Shown here: positions 23,011-34,100 of the stretch, in pieces | How positions within the stretch are numbered: position 1 is the first letter of the stretch | Layout: each line of letters opens with the position of its first letter | DNA from: Mesodorylaimus sp. YZB2_4 | Lineage: Eukaryota > Nematoda > Enoplea > Dorylaimida > Dorylaimidae | Direction: 5' to 3' | Length of the DNA stretch: 64,000 bases | Assembly: GCA_030248295.1 (NCBI GenBank) | Contig: JASANH010001213.1 | Location: 868,001 to 932,000 of the forward strand | The notes under the pieces: model-generated | Told to the model about the DNA's origin: nothing | What the model saw: only the letters and a program-made list of their open reading frames with translations | The model's database searches: none | Program-made: the position numbers and the translations under genes

Positions 23011-23018
23011 TATAAAAG
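23011..23018 (+). promoter_or_regulatory. TATA box of the plus-strand 83-aa gene
   Basis: TATAAAAG lies about 100 bases before the ATG at 23113. CAGTCACT (23037-23044) sits about 26 bases downstream at the expected initiator distance and is conserved in the twin promoter. Confidence 0.7.
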
Positions 23019-23112
23019 GACAGACCAGAAATTGAGCAGTCACTACTTCAGCATCTTCGAGCGAGTCGAACTTGCATTAACTGAATTGTTCTTAATTTCC
23101 ACTAAATTCATC

Positions 23113-23364
23113 ATGAAGGTCGTCGCCTTGATTTTGTTAGCACTTGTCGCCGTGGCTTACTCCGGTCCTGTAAATGTGGGCGGCAAGCATGTCTACGCGG
23201 CCAGAGCTGATACAGAAACTGGTCAAGTGGACGCTGTTGGCGCTGGAGGTGGACCAGCCTACGTGAATGGCGCTAGAGTCAATGCTTACAATCCTCGGGC
23301 TCGAGTAGGCACTGTTGATGCACCCTACTACCAACGGTCAGTGGTCGATACTGGCAAGAAATAG
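23113..23364 (+). CDS. Small secreted protein, 83 aa, twin of the gene at 22169
   Basis: Same length and near-identical sequence to the minus-strand neighbour, starting MKVVALILLALVAVAYSG. Upstream in-frame codons exist, but the TATA box and initiator place the transcript start inside them, so the ATG at 23113 is preferred. No introns, no cysteines, predicted fully extracellular. High conservation of both protein and core promoter means either a recent duplication or ongoing conversion. No known domain was recognised. Confidence 0.82.
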   Translation: MKVVALILLALVAVAYSGPVNVGGKHVYAARADTETGQVDAVGAGGGPAYVNGARVNAYNPRARVGTVDAPYYQRSVVDTGKK

Positions 23365-23629
23365 TGTGTTCAAGTGGTATGTCTTTTTGACGTCTTATTT
23401 TGACTTGAATCATGAGATTGTTGCATTAGCAAAGATGAGGAAATGCTAGCATATTGAAGGAGTGGTGCAAGAGGAGCTTACTGTATTTTTTATGCAATGC
23501 ACATTGCATCAATTTTTATAGGTTTGCGCCATTTTTAACGACAAACCAAGAGACAATGATCCATGTATGTAGTGCTTATACAAGATTCGGCCCGGTGCTG
23601 CGCCATGTCTTCTGTGTGACATGTAATCA

Positions 23630-23635
23630 AATAAA
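23630..23635 (+). terminator. Polyadenylation signal candidate for the plus-strand 83-aa gene
   Basis: AATAAA followed by AATCTTGTTCTT lies about 265 bases after the stop. It is the first such hexamer on this strand downstream. Confidence 0.4.
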
Positions 23636-23699
23636 AATCTTGTTCTTACGAGTGTCTTGTAGATTTCCTTATAAAAGATAACGCGTAACTACGAGTCAA

Positions 23700-24450
23700 C
23701 TACGACGTGCCCTTGATCAACTGTAGTGTAGCAGCACGTGAAAATGTTACGACAGTCAGGCGCAGGACTTATAAAAACAGCGAAAAACTTGTCTGTCTAT
23801 CCGTAGTTGTGTGTTCGGCCGAAATTAAGAAATCGCTCCTGCCAAGATCCCGTAAGTTAACAGCGATAAAACCTTTTCTGCTGGCTGGAATAAAATCGGG
23901 TTTTCTCTTAGAACATCTCTTAAATTGAGTTCGCGTGGTAAGAGACAACATGATTCTGTCTCCCCCTTCCAGCAGCCCTGACACATACAGCAAGTACAAT
24001 CTTTGTGGTCACACTGTGACTACAGTGAGCATGCAGCGATCGCGTCACTCTTTGCATCTTTTGTTGTTAGGCCCTGTCGCGACGGAGCGCGATGGATTTC
24101 AAGGCTCACATTACAGCCCAGGAGAAGCATGGTCGATTTGTGACACGATGTGATTCTTTCCTTTTTATGCTTAGCTCGCTTTCCTGTGGCTCAGTCTCTT
24201 CGTTCTGTCTCCGACCAGAGTGGTCGCCTGCTTATCTTTGTCCGTAAAAGACAGTGTAACGAAGCTGTGATATATTCAGTCTCTCTCCTCTAGCCGACCT
24301 GAGCAGTCGGTTCTCTCGTCGCTCTCTTCAACTATGCTTCCACAACGCCGCTCTCGCTACAGGCCCTGTTTGAACCCGGTAGCGTCTTACAATCTGTGCT
24401 GTGATAGACCGACGGCACAGTACAGAAATACCACAGAGGTACTTGTGTTC
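23700..24450. other. Spacer with no supported gene
   Basis: Short open frames only, none with a domain, signal peptide with context, or splice support. Confidence 0.4.
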
Positions 24451-24458
24451 CGAGACCA

Positions 24459-24605
24459 TTAAAGCTGGAAGTATAGTTCGATGCGATGCGGCAAACAAGC
24501 TTTCGATGCGACGTTTTAGGCACCTTTTTACATTGTCAGTTCACTCATAAGTGTCGCATCGCACGCTTATTTGACGCATCGCATGGAACTATACTTTGAG
24601 CTTAA
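24459..24605. mobile_element. Short MITE with TTAA flanks
   Basis: Inverted ends of about 31 bases face each other. The left end reads AAGCTGGAAGTATAGTTCGA and the right, reverse-complemented, reads AAGCTCAAAGTATAGTTCCA, both continuing into TGCGATGCG. TTAA lies at 24459-24462 and 24602-24605, the target site used by piggyBac-type elements. GATGCG motifs repeat internally in both directions. There is no coding capacity. Confidence 0.7.
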
Positions 24606-24734
24606 TACATACCATTCGTAACATCGTAATCGATCTGCATGACGATTCTTGGTGGCGCTTTGTTCCTGTCACTGTGCCAAGACTCGACAAAAGTCTGTTC
24701 CAGGATGGCTTGCCGAATGCTTTGATCTACAGTA

Positions 24735-25385
24735 GTGCGCATGTTGACCAGTACTTCAGCCCTTGATCTGCGTTTGAATGGCCAGCAGATTGAATTTGTC
24801 GATCGATGGATTAAATATTCAGGCGTTTTATTTTCTTTCGACATGGAATTTTCTGCTCATGTTAGCCAGGCTGTCCGTAGTGAATGCTCTATGATCGGTG
24901 CCCTTGAACGAAAATTCGGACGATATGTGAATTCTAGAATTCTTGGAGATGTTTATCAATCCTGTGTTAGCTTGAGTAAGGTGCCCTTTTTTGGGGCTCT
25001 ATTCTGTCCAAAGATATTCGGGAACTTAAAAGAGCTCAGAAGCTAGCCGCTCGATGCTGCCTCAATTACTGGACTATTCCTTACGAATCTGCTTTGAATA
25101 AACTTGGTTGGCAATCTCTTCAAACCCGTCGCAAGAAACTGAAGCTTATCCAGCTTTACAAATTTCTTCATGGAATTCAGGAATATCACCACAAATACAG
25201 GAAAAAAGTCGATTCTGGCCGTCGGCACAGCCAGAGATCAGTCCAGCCCCACCATCTTGTGGTCCTGCTCAACATACAGTCGCTTGCACGCATGCGTTTG
25301 ACTTTTCTGCAATCACCTTATGGAACAAGTTACGAGTAGGCATAGCCGAGAGCAAGCTTGGGATCTTTTTATCGTCAATAAAAAA
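24735..25385 (+). pseudogene. LINE reverse-transcriptase C-terminal fragment
   Basis: 24735-25046 reads RWIKYSGVLFSFDMEFSAHV...MIGALERKFGRY...ILGDVYQSC. This matches residue for residue in spacing the thumb segment of the LINE at 5124-5531 (KYLGVIFSPDLRFAEHV...MIGALRRKLGRH...VLGSVYNAC). Later frames continue the C-terminus (LGWQSLQTRRKKLKLIQLYK), and it ends at TCGTCAATAAAAAA (25372-25385). Frameshifts between pieces and loss of the 5' part show it is dead. Confidence 0.75.
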
Positions 25386-25717
25386 CATGATTGTGTAACT
25401 TTTCGATTGTTTTTTTTGCCTGGTTTGTCTCTTCCTTGACCAATACTCGTTCTGGTTGGTTTTTAGTTTTTAATGTTCTGCTCTCTTCCATGTCTCTCAG
25501 TGCCTGAGTGTAGTGTAACTGCTTCATTGAAAGTAAATTCATAAGAAATAAGTGATCAGGAAGTAAGATAAGCCATAAAGACACCCAGACGTGTTATAAT
25601 AACGGTCGGAAAATCAAACTCATGGCGAAGCCATAACTGGAGACTATACTGGTCACAGACGAAGCCACGTGTCACAGTCACAGTCACGAAGCCATGTGCT
25701 ATTGCTTCTGCTGCTAG

Positions 25718-26160
25718 CAAGGGAACACCGCCAACCGTTAAGTCGAATTTTGGAAAACCAAAAATTGTAACTTGTATCTGGGTGCAAAAAAAGCTCTGTG
25801 CAAAATATTAGAGGCGTCTGGCCAACTGGTCAGTTGTGGTCAGCGCGAAGAGAGCAGTGAAATTTTCAAATTCTGCCGGATTTTTTGGGTTTTTTTTGGA
25901 AAAAACCCCAAACTCGAGTGTTAAAAGCTTAAACTCGAAACTCCGAACCCCAAAAACCTAGTTTGGAAAGAACTATGCATGTTTTTCTCAACGCTGAGCT
26001 TCGTTAACACAGAAAAATACGGGACCTTAGACGCTGACCACTGCTGACCAATTAGCCAGACGCCTCTTATATTTTGCACATAGCTTTCTTTTGCACCTAG
26101 GAACATAGTACAATTTTTGGTTTCTCAAAGTTCGACTTCACGGTTGGTGATGTTCCCTTG
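25718..26160. mobile_element. 443-bp MITE with terminal inverted repeats of about 125-130 bp
   Basis: The left arm starts CAAGGGAACACCGCCAACCG. The reverse complement of the right end starts CAAGGGAACATCACCAACCG. Both arms continue through ACCAAAAATTGTA and GAGGCGTCTGGC to GTCAGC, giving long arms around a 170-bp centre with its own short palindromic tracts. No protein is encoded and no clear target duplication was found. It sits just downstream of the tyrosinase stop. Confidence 0.75.
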
Positions 26161-26279
26161 TAAGAAGTACTGTACTTTTGGCAATACTCAAGCCCTTCGC
26201 CATGTCGCATTACTCAATGAAAATAGGAAATTCTACAAAAAAATTATAAAAAAGTACTGAAATCAGGCACATCGACCCT

Positions 26280-28502
26280 TTAAGGGCATTCGAAGACGAT
26301 ATAATCACCCAAACGATATCTCTGATACCCACTTCCAATCCATCGTTTTGCCAGAGCTTCCTGCGACGTCCGAAAGTACGGTATAGGATCACCTTGTCCA
26401 TTTGTTGAAATTTGGAAACTGTTCCCATTTGGGCAGTCCCCGTAACTCTTAGTGTTGTCATTCCAGCACCGAACTTTACAGCTTCGTCCACTGGAATCAG
26501 TGACCAAAAAGGAAAATCGAACGGGCTGGTTGGTTTGATCAGGATCGTAGATCATAGCTACACAAGCGCCAGTGTAGCTGGGATACGTAGTATTAGGCCA
26601 CACGGAGGCCGGGGTGGTTGAAGTATACCCAAGGGGCGACCCCAGGCCCTGAACACTGACGATGGCATCGTGGACATGTTGGGCGTAATATCCACCAATG
26701 CCCTTCACCACGGTGATACTGATGTAAGCGATGGGCATCGACTGAGGTGTCTGGGTGGTAGTCCAGTAATAGTAGACGCCACCGAAGGGTCTGGGCGGTA
26801 CAGTGGGGACGGCAGGAACAGCTGGGATCGTCGGAGGCCGTGGTCGCGGAATGGTCGGTGGAACAGGTGGGCGATATGTTGGCACTGGTTGAGTTGGATA
26901 AGTTACAATTTGAGGCGTGGTCGGGTTGGTGCGAGTAACAATGGGTGGCTGGGTTGGCTGGAGAGTCGGTCGATTTGTGCCGCCGCTAATTTCGATCTCG
27001 GGCACATCGGACTTCATGCACACTCCACTCACGCAAGTTCCTTTGAAGCAGGCATTTTGGCCTTCAAATCCTGTGCAATTTCCGTTGAGTTGAATTTTGG
27101 ATAAGCACCGATTGTTGCGGATATCGCAAAATAAATACTGTGATTGCGGAGTACATTGTCCACTCTGGCCGCACACTGGTCTTTGCTCGTATCGATACAA
27201 TTCGTTGGTGTACCGTTCGCTCAGTCCGTCAAGGTTCCTAATATTGAATGGCTTCATAAGCGCGTTCTGGTGATGGAATTCGTTACAGCTGCGATCTGGT
27301 GTCGGATAGTCTTGTTGTCGTTGACGAGAGTTCTGGCGGGTTTGTCGAAATTGCTCCCACAAATAGTCGATGAAGCAGTGGTGATTATAGAAAGATGGGT
27401 CGTTCGGTGAAATTCCAATGTCCAACATGTAACCTCCCACGAATGAGTGCACGATACCATGGGTCAATTCGAAAGTGGGATCGACGCAAGAAGTCAAGTC
27501 CTCGAACCGCGATCGGCTGAGAACAAAGTCCACATCGGAAGGCTTGTATAGACCACCGTACGGTGAGACCCTGACCTAAAGGTTTAATGGCATATACTGT
27601 AAGTAGCTAGCAGTGATGAATGGTCTGTGACTCACTTGCCGCACCAGTCTCCTTTCGCCAGGTGCGTTGGATAATTCTTGCACAGCTGTCCAACCAGCGA
27701 ACGGCCCAGTTGTAACTGGTCCATCTGCAGTGCCAAGGAAATCTGATGTCCACAGCACGGAATCCTTAGGATTCGGCAGTCCTTCGTCCAAAGTAGAATC
27801 CCAGTAGGGCAGGCCAACGCTGGAATCCACTTGTCTCAAAGCCAGTTCGTATTGTTTCAAATACTCGCGATGGTAGGGTAGGAACGCCGGGCCCCAATGG
27901 GCTTCAGGCGCTTCTTGAGGGGTGTGATAAATGACCAGCAGGTCGTACTTGGAAAGTCCGTCGATCCTGTCAGACTTCAGTCTCCTGATAGCATCGTGGT
28001 ACTTTCCTCTTTCTTCCTCACTCATCGCCCGATACTCCTTTCTCAGTGCCCGTCTATCCACGCCAGATATCTGTCCCTGTCTCCCCACATCGACCACCTT
28101 AATTTCTCCTCCTCGATTCCTCGTTTGGAAATCGATCAGAATGTCGCTCACATTCAACCTTATGCTCTGCACAGGTACATTCGAAGAAGGACTGGAAAAA
28201 CCTAAAGTTCTCAGACAGTCCGACCCCTGGCAGTCTCTCAACTGGCCCAAATATTCCAATTGTTTGGGGGTCAAGAAATCGGCCACTGGCGAAGCGGGAC
28301 TGGCGGCAGCTTCCGCCCATTCGCGACTTCGTTTGCACATGAATCCAAGTTGTTCGCGACTGAATCGATTGATCAGATCCGGCTGTCTACGTAGCCAGGC
28401 TTGGACGCATCGCTCGCGATCCTGTTCCGAATCTGATCGTGAGCTGTGCCCCCAAACAGTGGCGAAAAACAGGATGAACAAGCTGATCGTGAGTGGAGAC
28501 AT
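26280..28502 (-). CDS. Secreted tyrosinase (type 3 copper oxidase) with Cys-rich module, Pro/Thr linker and a C-terminal domain
   Basis: Two exons, 28502-27636 and 27575-26280, flank a 60-bp phase-0 intron; the product is 720 residues. Signal peptide MSPLTISLFILFFATVWGHS. CuA ligands are H193, H202 and H211 (AHWGPAFLPYHREY). CuB ligands are H328 and H332 (HGIVH) and H354 or H355 (NHHCFIDYLW). The enzyme family oxidises phenols or catechols to quinones in melanisation, sclerotisation or cross-linking. After the catalytic domain comes an eight-cysteine module (C414 to C465), then a Pro/Thr-rich linker (about 478-543), then a 177-residue C-terminal domain with paired cysteines (CVAMIYDPDQTNQ, SCKVRCWND). 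I do not recognise that last domain. ShK modules common in nematode tyrosinases are absent. All copper ligands are intact, so activity is expected outside the cell. Confidence 0.92.
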
Positions 28503-28534
28503 CTTTCAGGGTTGGCATAAACTTGGAAATGAAA

Positions 28535-28543
28535 GATTTTATA
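28535..28543 (-). promoter_or_regulatory. TATA box of the tyrosinase gene
   Basis: TATAAAATC on the minus strand begins 41 bases before the ATG at 28502, implying a very short 5'UTR of about ten bases. Confidence 0.55.
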
Positions 28544-29754
28544 GAAAGTCAGAAGCACACATCACGTCATCCGGGCATAACTCATCATAAACGTCCGATG
28601 CGAGATGAGTAAGTAAGCAAACGGGAGGAACTAGTTGAGTAAAAGACCGACCCTCCAGTTTTATGCTCGGAAGGCTTTTCAACGACCAGTTACCATGTGA
28701 CCGTTGCAGTTTTGTTTACCTTTCTCCTAGAGTTGACTGAAAAGTAAAGAAAAATTTATAAAAAGCGGAGTGTCTGACAAAGAATCATTTTGACGTCCTA
28801 AAATGAAATGTGGGCGTTCGGAAATTTCTTTAAGCGTTTATGAATAAGGTGCTCTGAGTAGGTGGTCAGTTTACGAACTAAAGCCACGTAAGCTCTTCGA
28901 AGGAGCAAAAACCTAGTGAAAAAGATTGTGTTCAGATACAAAAAGCTTTTTGCAGGCCATCAGCTTTTCAAAAATTGGCAAAGTCGTTCTTGCGCTGACC
29001 CGTTTCGATTTTTGATCACAAAAAATTGCTGACGTTGTCCCTATGGCGTGAAAGCCACAAGATAATAGTATGACCCGAGAAATTCAAACTTTTACTACTT
29101 CATGCCCGAGTATCATTCTTCTGTTCCTCCAAAGTACACGCGGACAAAGGTGAGGTTTTAAAAAATTGATACCGTCAGTCGTCAGCGCCTCCCACACTCT
29201 TTTGCGACTAATCGCGTGAATTAGCAGCGCTTTGTCTTAAATACAAGCGCACGTGCGATTGGACAAAGTGAATAGAGTTCATTCAAAACAATAGTCATTC
29301 GACTTCGGCAAGGCAGACGAGAGCTGATGCAAAAGTCTTGGCTATGTTCTTTCTGCTACCTTGGTAGCCAAAGATCAATACAGCGATTGTAATGGTCGCT
29401 ACGGCTATACAACAACTGCCCATCGAAAGGTCACCGAAAATAGGCTGGTCGTACTGTAAGCTCGCACAATGCACTCGTATATTCGATCTAATCGTTCATG
29501 CAAAGTTGATGAATTTGATGACGAGCGCTCCTCATTAAAGCAAGAGAATAAACTCCAACGCTTGGACGTTTCGACTGCGTCAGAAATAAGGACTTATTTC
29601 TAGCTCACTACAAGACGCCTCCGACCCGAGGATCAGCGTAAGAACCTAAAGTGTAAAGCATGCTGCACAAAATCATTATTATGCAGACACGGAGAGGTGC
29701 CTAACGATAAGATTTGCACCTCTTTGTAAGCATTCTGAGGTGGTACCCATCGTA

Positions 29755-29900
29755 TCCAGCGCTCCTTGTGGTCGGGGCCTTGATATTTTTCCTAACTCCC
29801 CCTCCCCCCCCCCCCCCGTTGATGTTTGAGCTGCATATATAGTCGCAACGCTTGACTTGCTGCAGTCGGAATTTCTGTACCTCCGACTGCCCGCCGCCAA
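29755..29900 (+). repeat. Dispersed repeat family R3, copy 1
   Basis: GTTGATGTTTGAGC..ATATATAGTCGCAACGCTTGACTTGCTGCAGTCGG aligns (gaps allowed) with copies at 32780, 37315 and 38330. The shared core is GTTGAT-TTT---GC followed by TATAGTCGC-A-ACTTGCC. Confidence 0.5.
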
Positions 29901-30270
29901 GCATGCCAATTTTAGATACGGGCTGGTCATCCTGACGCACGCCATTCGGTTGGTGGCTCAGGCATACAGACCTTTCATTCTTCTGGTATTGCTCACCCCC
30001 ACTCAGATTTTTAAAAGCTAAGTCGAAATCTGCCTCATTGATTGTGGCTCAATGCTGTGGTCATCAGTGTGCTTGTCTCACATACCCCGGTACCCTTTTG
30101 CGTTCTGTTCAAAGTCGTACCAATACCAAGTCGTCAAATTACCTTTAAAAGGAGGATGCAGAAAGCACTAAAGCAAACAGAAGGAGGGAAAAGATAGTCG
30201 TCGAGTCGACAAGGAACAACATTGTGATATATATATTTGCCTCAAATCACATTATCGACCGTCTTTGACC

Positions 30271-30280
30271 CTATAAAATC
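30271..30280 (+). promoter_or_regulatory. Candidate TATA box upstream of the giant lectin gene
   Basis: CTATAAAATC is followed about 28 bases later by TCAGACAGTC, an initiator-like sequence. It is the closest such pair upstream of the first supported exon, but the intervening first exon is unproven. Confidence 0.3.
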
Positions 30281-30699
30281 ATTCTGCCCTTATCATGTTC
30301 AGACAGTCATGCTGTCCTGCTATTTACACTTCGAATAACCTATCGACTTTTTGAAGAGGTCTTGCGTAGCTACGAGTAACAATGTGGCCATAGAGCCAAA
30401 ATTTCAGTGTCAGTGCGCGTAAAACCGAATAGACGCCAAGGTCGACAGTTTCTAAATATTTACGCGTTTTACGGAACATCGAGCCAAAGTAGGACGAGCT
30501 CCCTCAAACAGAACCCTAACAATGAACACTGGGCACGCTGCTTGGAAACTGGCTTCGATAGAGCCTAGAAGAAATAGGAATAGAGTGGCCAACGTCGACT
30601 GCTATTATTTCTTACATTTTCTATGACCTTAGTTTAGGTTAGGGCTACAGTAATGCAACAGACCTCGTGAAAGTGGCTCTTCGCTGGACTTGGCCGCAG

Positions 30700-31141
30700 C
30701 TAATTTCCAACTGTGGTCTCGCTCTCATCCAGAGTATTTGCAATGCACAGAAAATTATTTTGAACCCCCCAGAAATGATGCATCTCGAAATTATGCTACT
30801 GGTTTGGTTTTCATCTTTTTCAAACGGACAAAACCAAGGTATATTATCTTTTTCGCCACTTGTGTTACCAACATTGAGTTTTATCTCAGATTTTTGGGTT
30901 GACATGGTTCGCAGCGGGAACGGAACGACCCACATGGATGGATCACCATTGAGTGCGGCCTCCATGCAGACGTTGACCACTCTGGGCGTGGACGTGACCA
31001 GCTTGACGGACACCTATTACAAGTGGAACGTAACTGTAAAGATAGTATTTATGGTTATTGAGTTTCAAGTCATCATAGTAGAAGTTCCACCGCCAACAAT
31101 CCTCGAATTCGCCTTGTGTGAGATGGCTTTGATCGCTGGCG
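30700..31141 (+). CDS. Giant lectin gene, first supported exons (degenerate CTLD)
   Basis: Exon 30890-31141 starts DFWVDMVRSGNGTTHMDGSP and ends with FALCEMALIAG at a GTAAGA donor, phase 1 on both sides. It resembles the second half of a worn CTLD. An upstream exon, tentatively 30700-30801 (NFQLWSRSHPEYLQCTENYF), joins it in the right phase but uses weak sites (donor GTTTGG, poor pyrimidine tract). No signal peptide lies here, so at least one 5' exon is missing. Whether the true start is within the window is unknown. Confidence 0.5.
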
Positions 31142-34100
31142 GTAAGAATTCGTTCAGTGTACTTTCTAGAATCGCCCTTCGTGGCCGAAGGGAATGTTTT
31201 GTTGTTTTCTTCCTGTAGAAGCGGAATGCCCATGCTCATGGTACAACTTCAGTTCCACTTGTTTCAAGCTTATCAATATCCCAGGCGGCACGATGGATGT
31301 CGCCATGAGCAGTTGCGTTGCTGCAGGTCAAGGGATGACCAGCCCCTCAATTTTGGCCCGCAGTCTGGATCTGGTCTACAGCAATAGAATTTATGTTAAG
31401 AAAATGTACCCCTATGGTAAGGCATGCGTCATGTCATGGGTTATTTATTGGACGCTCTCCTCTCGCAGCTTGCCCTGGGCCAGAGTGGGGCATTGTATTG
31501 GGTGGCAATGATGGCGGCTCCGGTACTTACTGTTTCAAAATGTTACCCAACAAACTGGATTGGCGCACGGCCGAGAAAGAATGTCAGAAAGTTGTGGTCA
31601 ATGACAAGGCTTCGCACCTCCCATCATTCCATAATCTGTACAGTATCAATATTTGGGAAGACTTTTTAGAAGCCCAGTTTATTCGAAATTTCTTATGCAT
31701 GAATAACATGACCAGCGAATCGCATTTTTGGATCGGTCTCAACGACTACGCGGATCCGAAACATGTCACCTTTGCCGACAGTTTCATGCCAGCGAGCCCC
31801 TTCGATAAACTAGTGACTGGAGCCATGCATGCTAATCCTGGAACATGCGTGTATTGGGACAAGAATGACAATAAATGGCATCAACGCGACTGCAACGACA
31901 AAGTGAACTTTTTTTGTCAAGCCGATGGTAGAAGTTCAGGACGTGAGTTTTTCACTTGAAAAAATCTGCCGTAACAATAATGACGAATCTTTTTCAGCGT
32001 GCAAAGCAGGCTGGGTTTTCATGAGCCCAATATGCTACAAGTTTCTGGATACTCGGATGAGTTTTGATAACGGCGATGCAGCATGTCGAGCCGAAGGTGG
32101 CTCCATGGTCTCTTTTCATGTGGATTACACTTGGCAACAGTTTCAAAACTATTCGTAAGTTGGCATGGGCATGAGCCTGTAGGCATCATAGATTCGTCAG
32201 CTGCGCACAACTGCAATAGTTATTATGCTACGACCGGGTCTATATTATTGACAGTTGGGACCAGTCAAGCTTTCGCACCAAGCCAAAAACGCAGACCAAC
32301 TAACCAGGTATTCCCACCTTTTCCGTAGCGCCAAGATTGGTGACGCTCCAGTTGCAGACCCTGCGCTTAGTATCGATCGCAAGCGAAGCCTCTAATTTCT
32401 CTAAATCCACTACGTATATGAGGCGTCGGTAGCTCTCTTTTCAAGAGCGCACTGTAGCCCGCTCTTCGTGGGTTTGTTCCACCATGTTTGTTGTGGACTT
32501 CGTCCACCTAAGCGACAATTTTTGACCTCTCTGGTCAGTCAAACCTTCCAAGCAATTCTGGGCGGGGTCTTGCTGCGCGCCTCCGCTGCATGAGCAAATA
32601 ATCTGTTTTCTTTGAGAATATACACGCTCTCCATGCTCAGCATAGTGCCGCGTGTATGTGCATACATTCCCAAAGAAAACAGGTAATATGTACACGATGC
32701 CATGCAGGACGAGACGCCAACTTTCTTAAACAATCCTCTGATCAATTGGCTGTGCCAGCGTATGATAGCCTAGACTTTACCAAGTTCCCCAGCCAGGGGA
32801 GAGTAATCGATACTCTCCTCTGGCTAGGAAACGTCAACCCCTCGGGTTGATCTTTCAGCCGTAGGTATAGTCGCAAGACTTGCCTGCTCCAGTCGGGGTT
32901 TCTTGTCCCGGGTCGGCCCTCAAGAGAGGGAAAGGTCTTCCTCCCGGGAAGAGCGACGGCGTCGTCGCTTCTTCTGTCGATGGGAGGAATGTAACGCCTC
33001 CCTCCTACGCCTGCCAGGCTTGCTTACATCTTCCGCAACGCACCTGGAGGAACGGTTCAGTCAATCTCAGCAACAGTATGACTCACAAGTCGACCAGTTG
33101 GGTGGCTGAACCCGCGACGAGCCTAGCCGCTTGATAGGTACCCTGCAATAAGCGTGCAGCTGCCACTGCACCTCCACAGCCGCTCCTGCGTGTTGATGCT
33201 GCTAGCACAAAGGATAGAATACATGTCGTCAATAAAAAAGCTCAGATGATGATAATTGCAGCACTGGCTTGATCAATTTGTTCGAAGTGGATGGTTCGAA
33301 GGTTTACGAAGACATGTTCATCGGCATGAGGTGCACCAGCGGCGTCGTTTCAGACCAAGCTTGTTATCAGTTTCTGGACGGCAGCGCACCGTGGGGATTT
33401 TGGGACAGCCCGGCTACCATGTTATCAGCTGCCACAGACCAATGCGTGGTAATAAGTCGAGCAGCGAATAACCACTTTTCCTGGAGGAATGGTGACTGCA
33501 ATACACCTCGTGCAATAGTCTGCCAAGAATGGCCTGCTCGGAGTGAGAGGCTGCTAATGAGGGTTCCCAGCGCTGTGCTAAAATTGCTTCTCTCTGAACT
33601 GTAGATTCCACCTGCTCGGATGGCTACGAATCGGTGGGCGCAGGTCCAGAACAAAAGTGTTACAAATATGTTAGCACCCCTGTCCCGCTAAGTTGGCCAG
33701 ATGCAGAAAAGTTGTGCCATCAACAAGGCGGTGTTTTGCCTGTGGTCGTGACAACGAGTTTTATCGGCGGTTCGAATTTGTACGCTAACTGGCCAAACTT
33801 TGTTGAATGGAGGTGAGCCTTGTTTGATGTCAGTCTTTCAGCGCCCGCCATCGTGTTTTTAGGGCGAGTCTCCCTTACCCGAATAATCGCATTTGGATGG
33901 GCTGGTCGAAATATGCGGATGGGACGTGGGTGGCGAACAATTTGTTAGTGCTTGCTGGATCGACCAGCACATTCTGGGGCCTGAACAGTTACCGGAAAGA
34001 AGATTATGCCATTTCGATCAAGGGCGTCGAGAACTATTTGATGGTGACTGATACTATCAATAGTACGGCCAATGTCATTTGCATGCAGAACCGCAACAGT

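Larger units (their letters stand above)
28560..30650. other. Intergenic region between the tyrosinase and the giant lectin gene
   Basis: No coding exon is supported. It holds an R3 repeat copy (29755-29900) with a C run at 29804-29817 and a possible TATA box at 30271 for the plus-strand gene. The first exon with the signal peptide of the giant gene may lie in the right part but was not identified. Confidence 0.5.

Noticed and set aside
24602-24844. Minus-strand frame with VDQSIRQAILEQTFVESW
   Set aside because: Overlaps the LINE fragment on the other strand and a MITE border; not supported as an exon.
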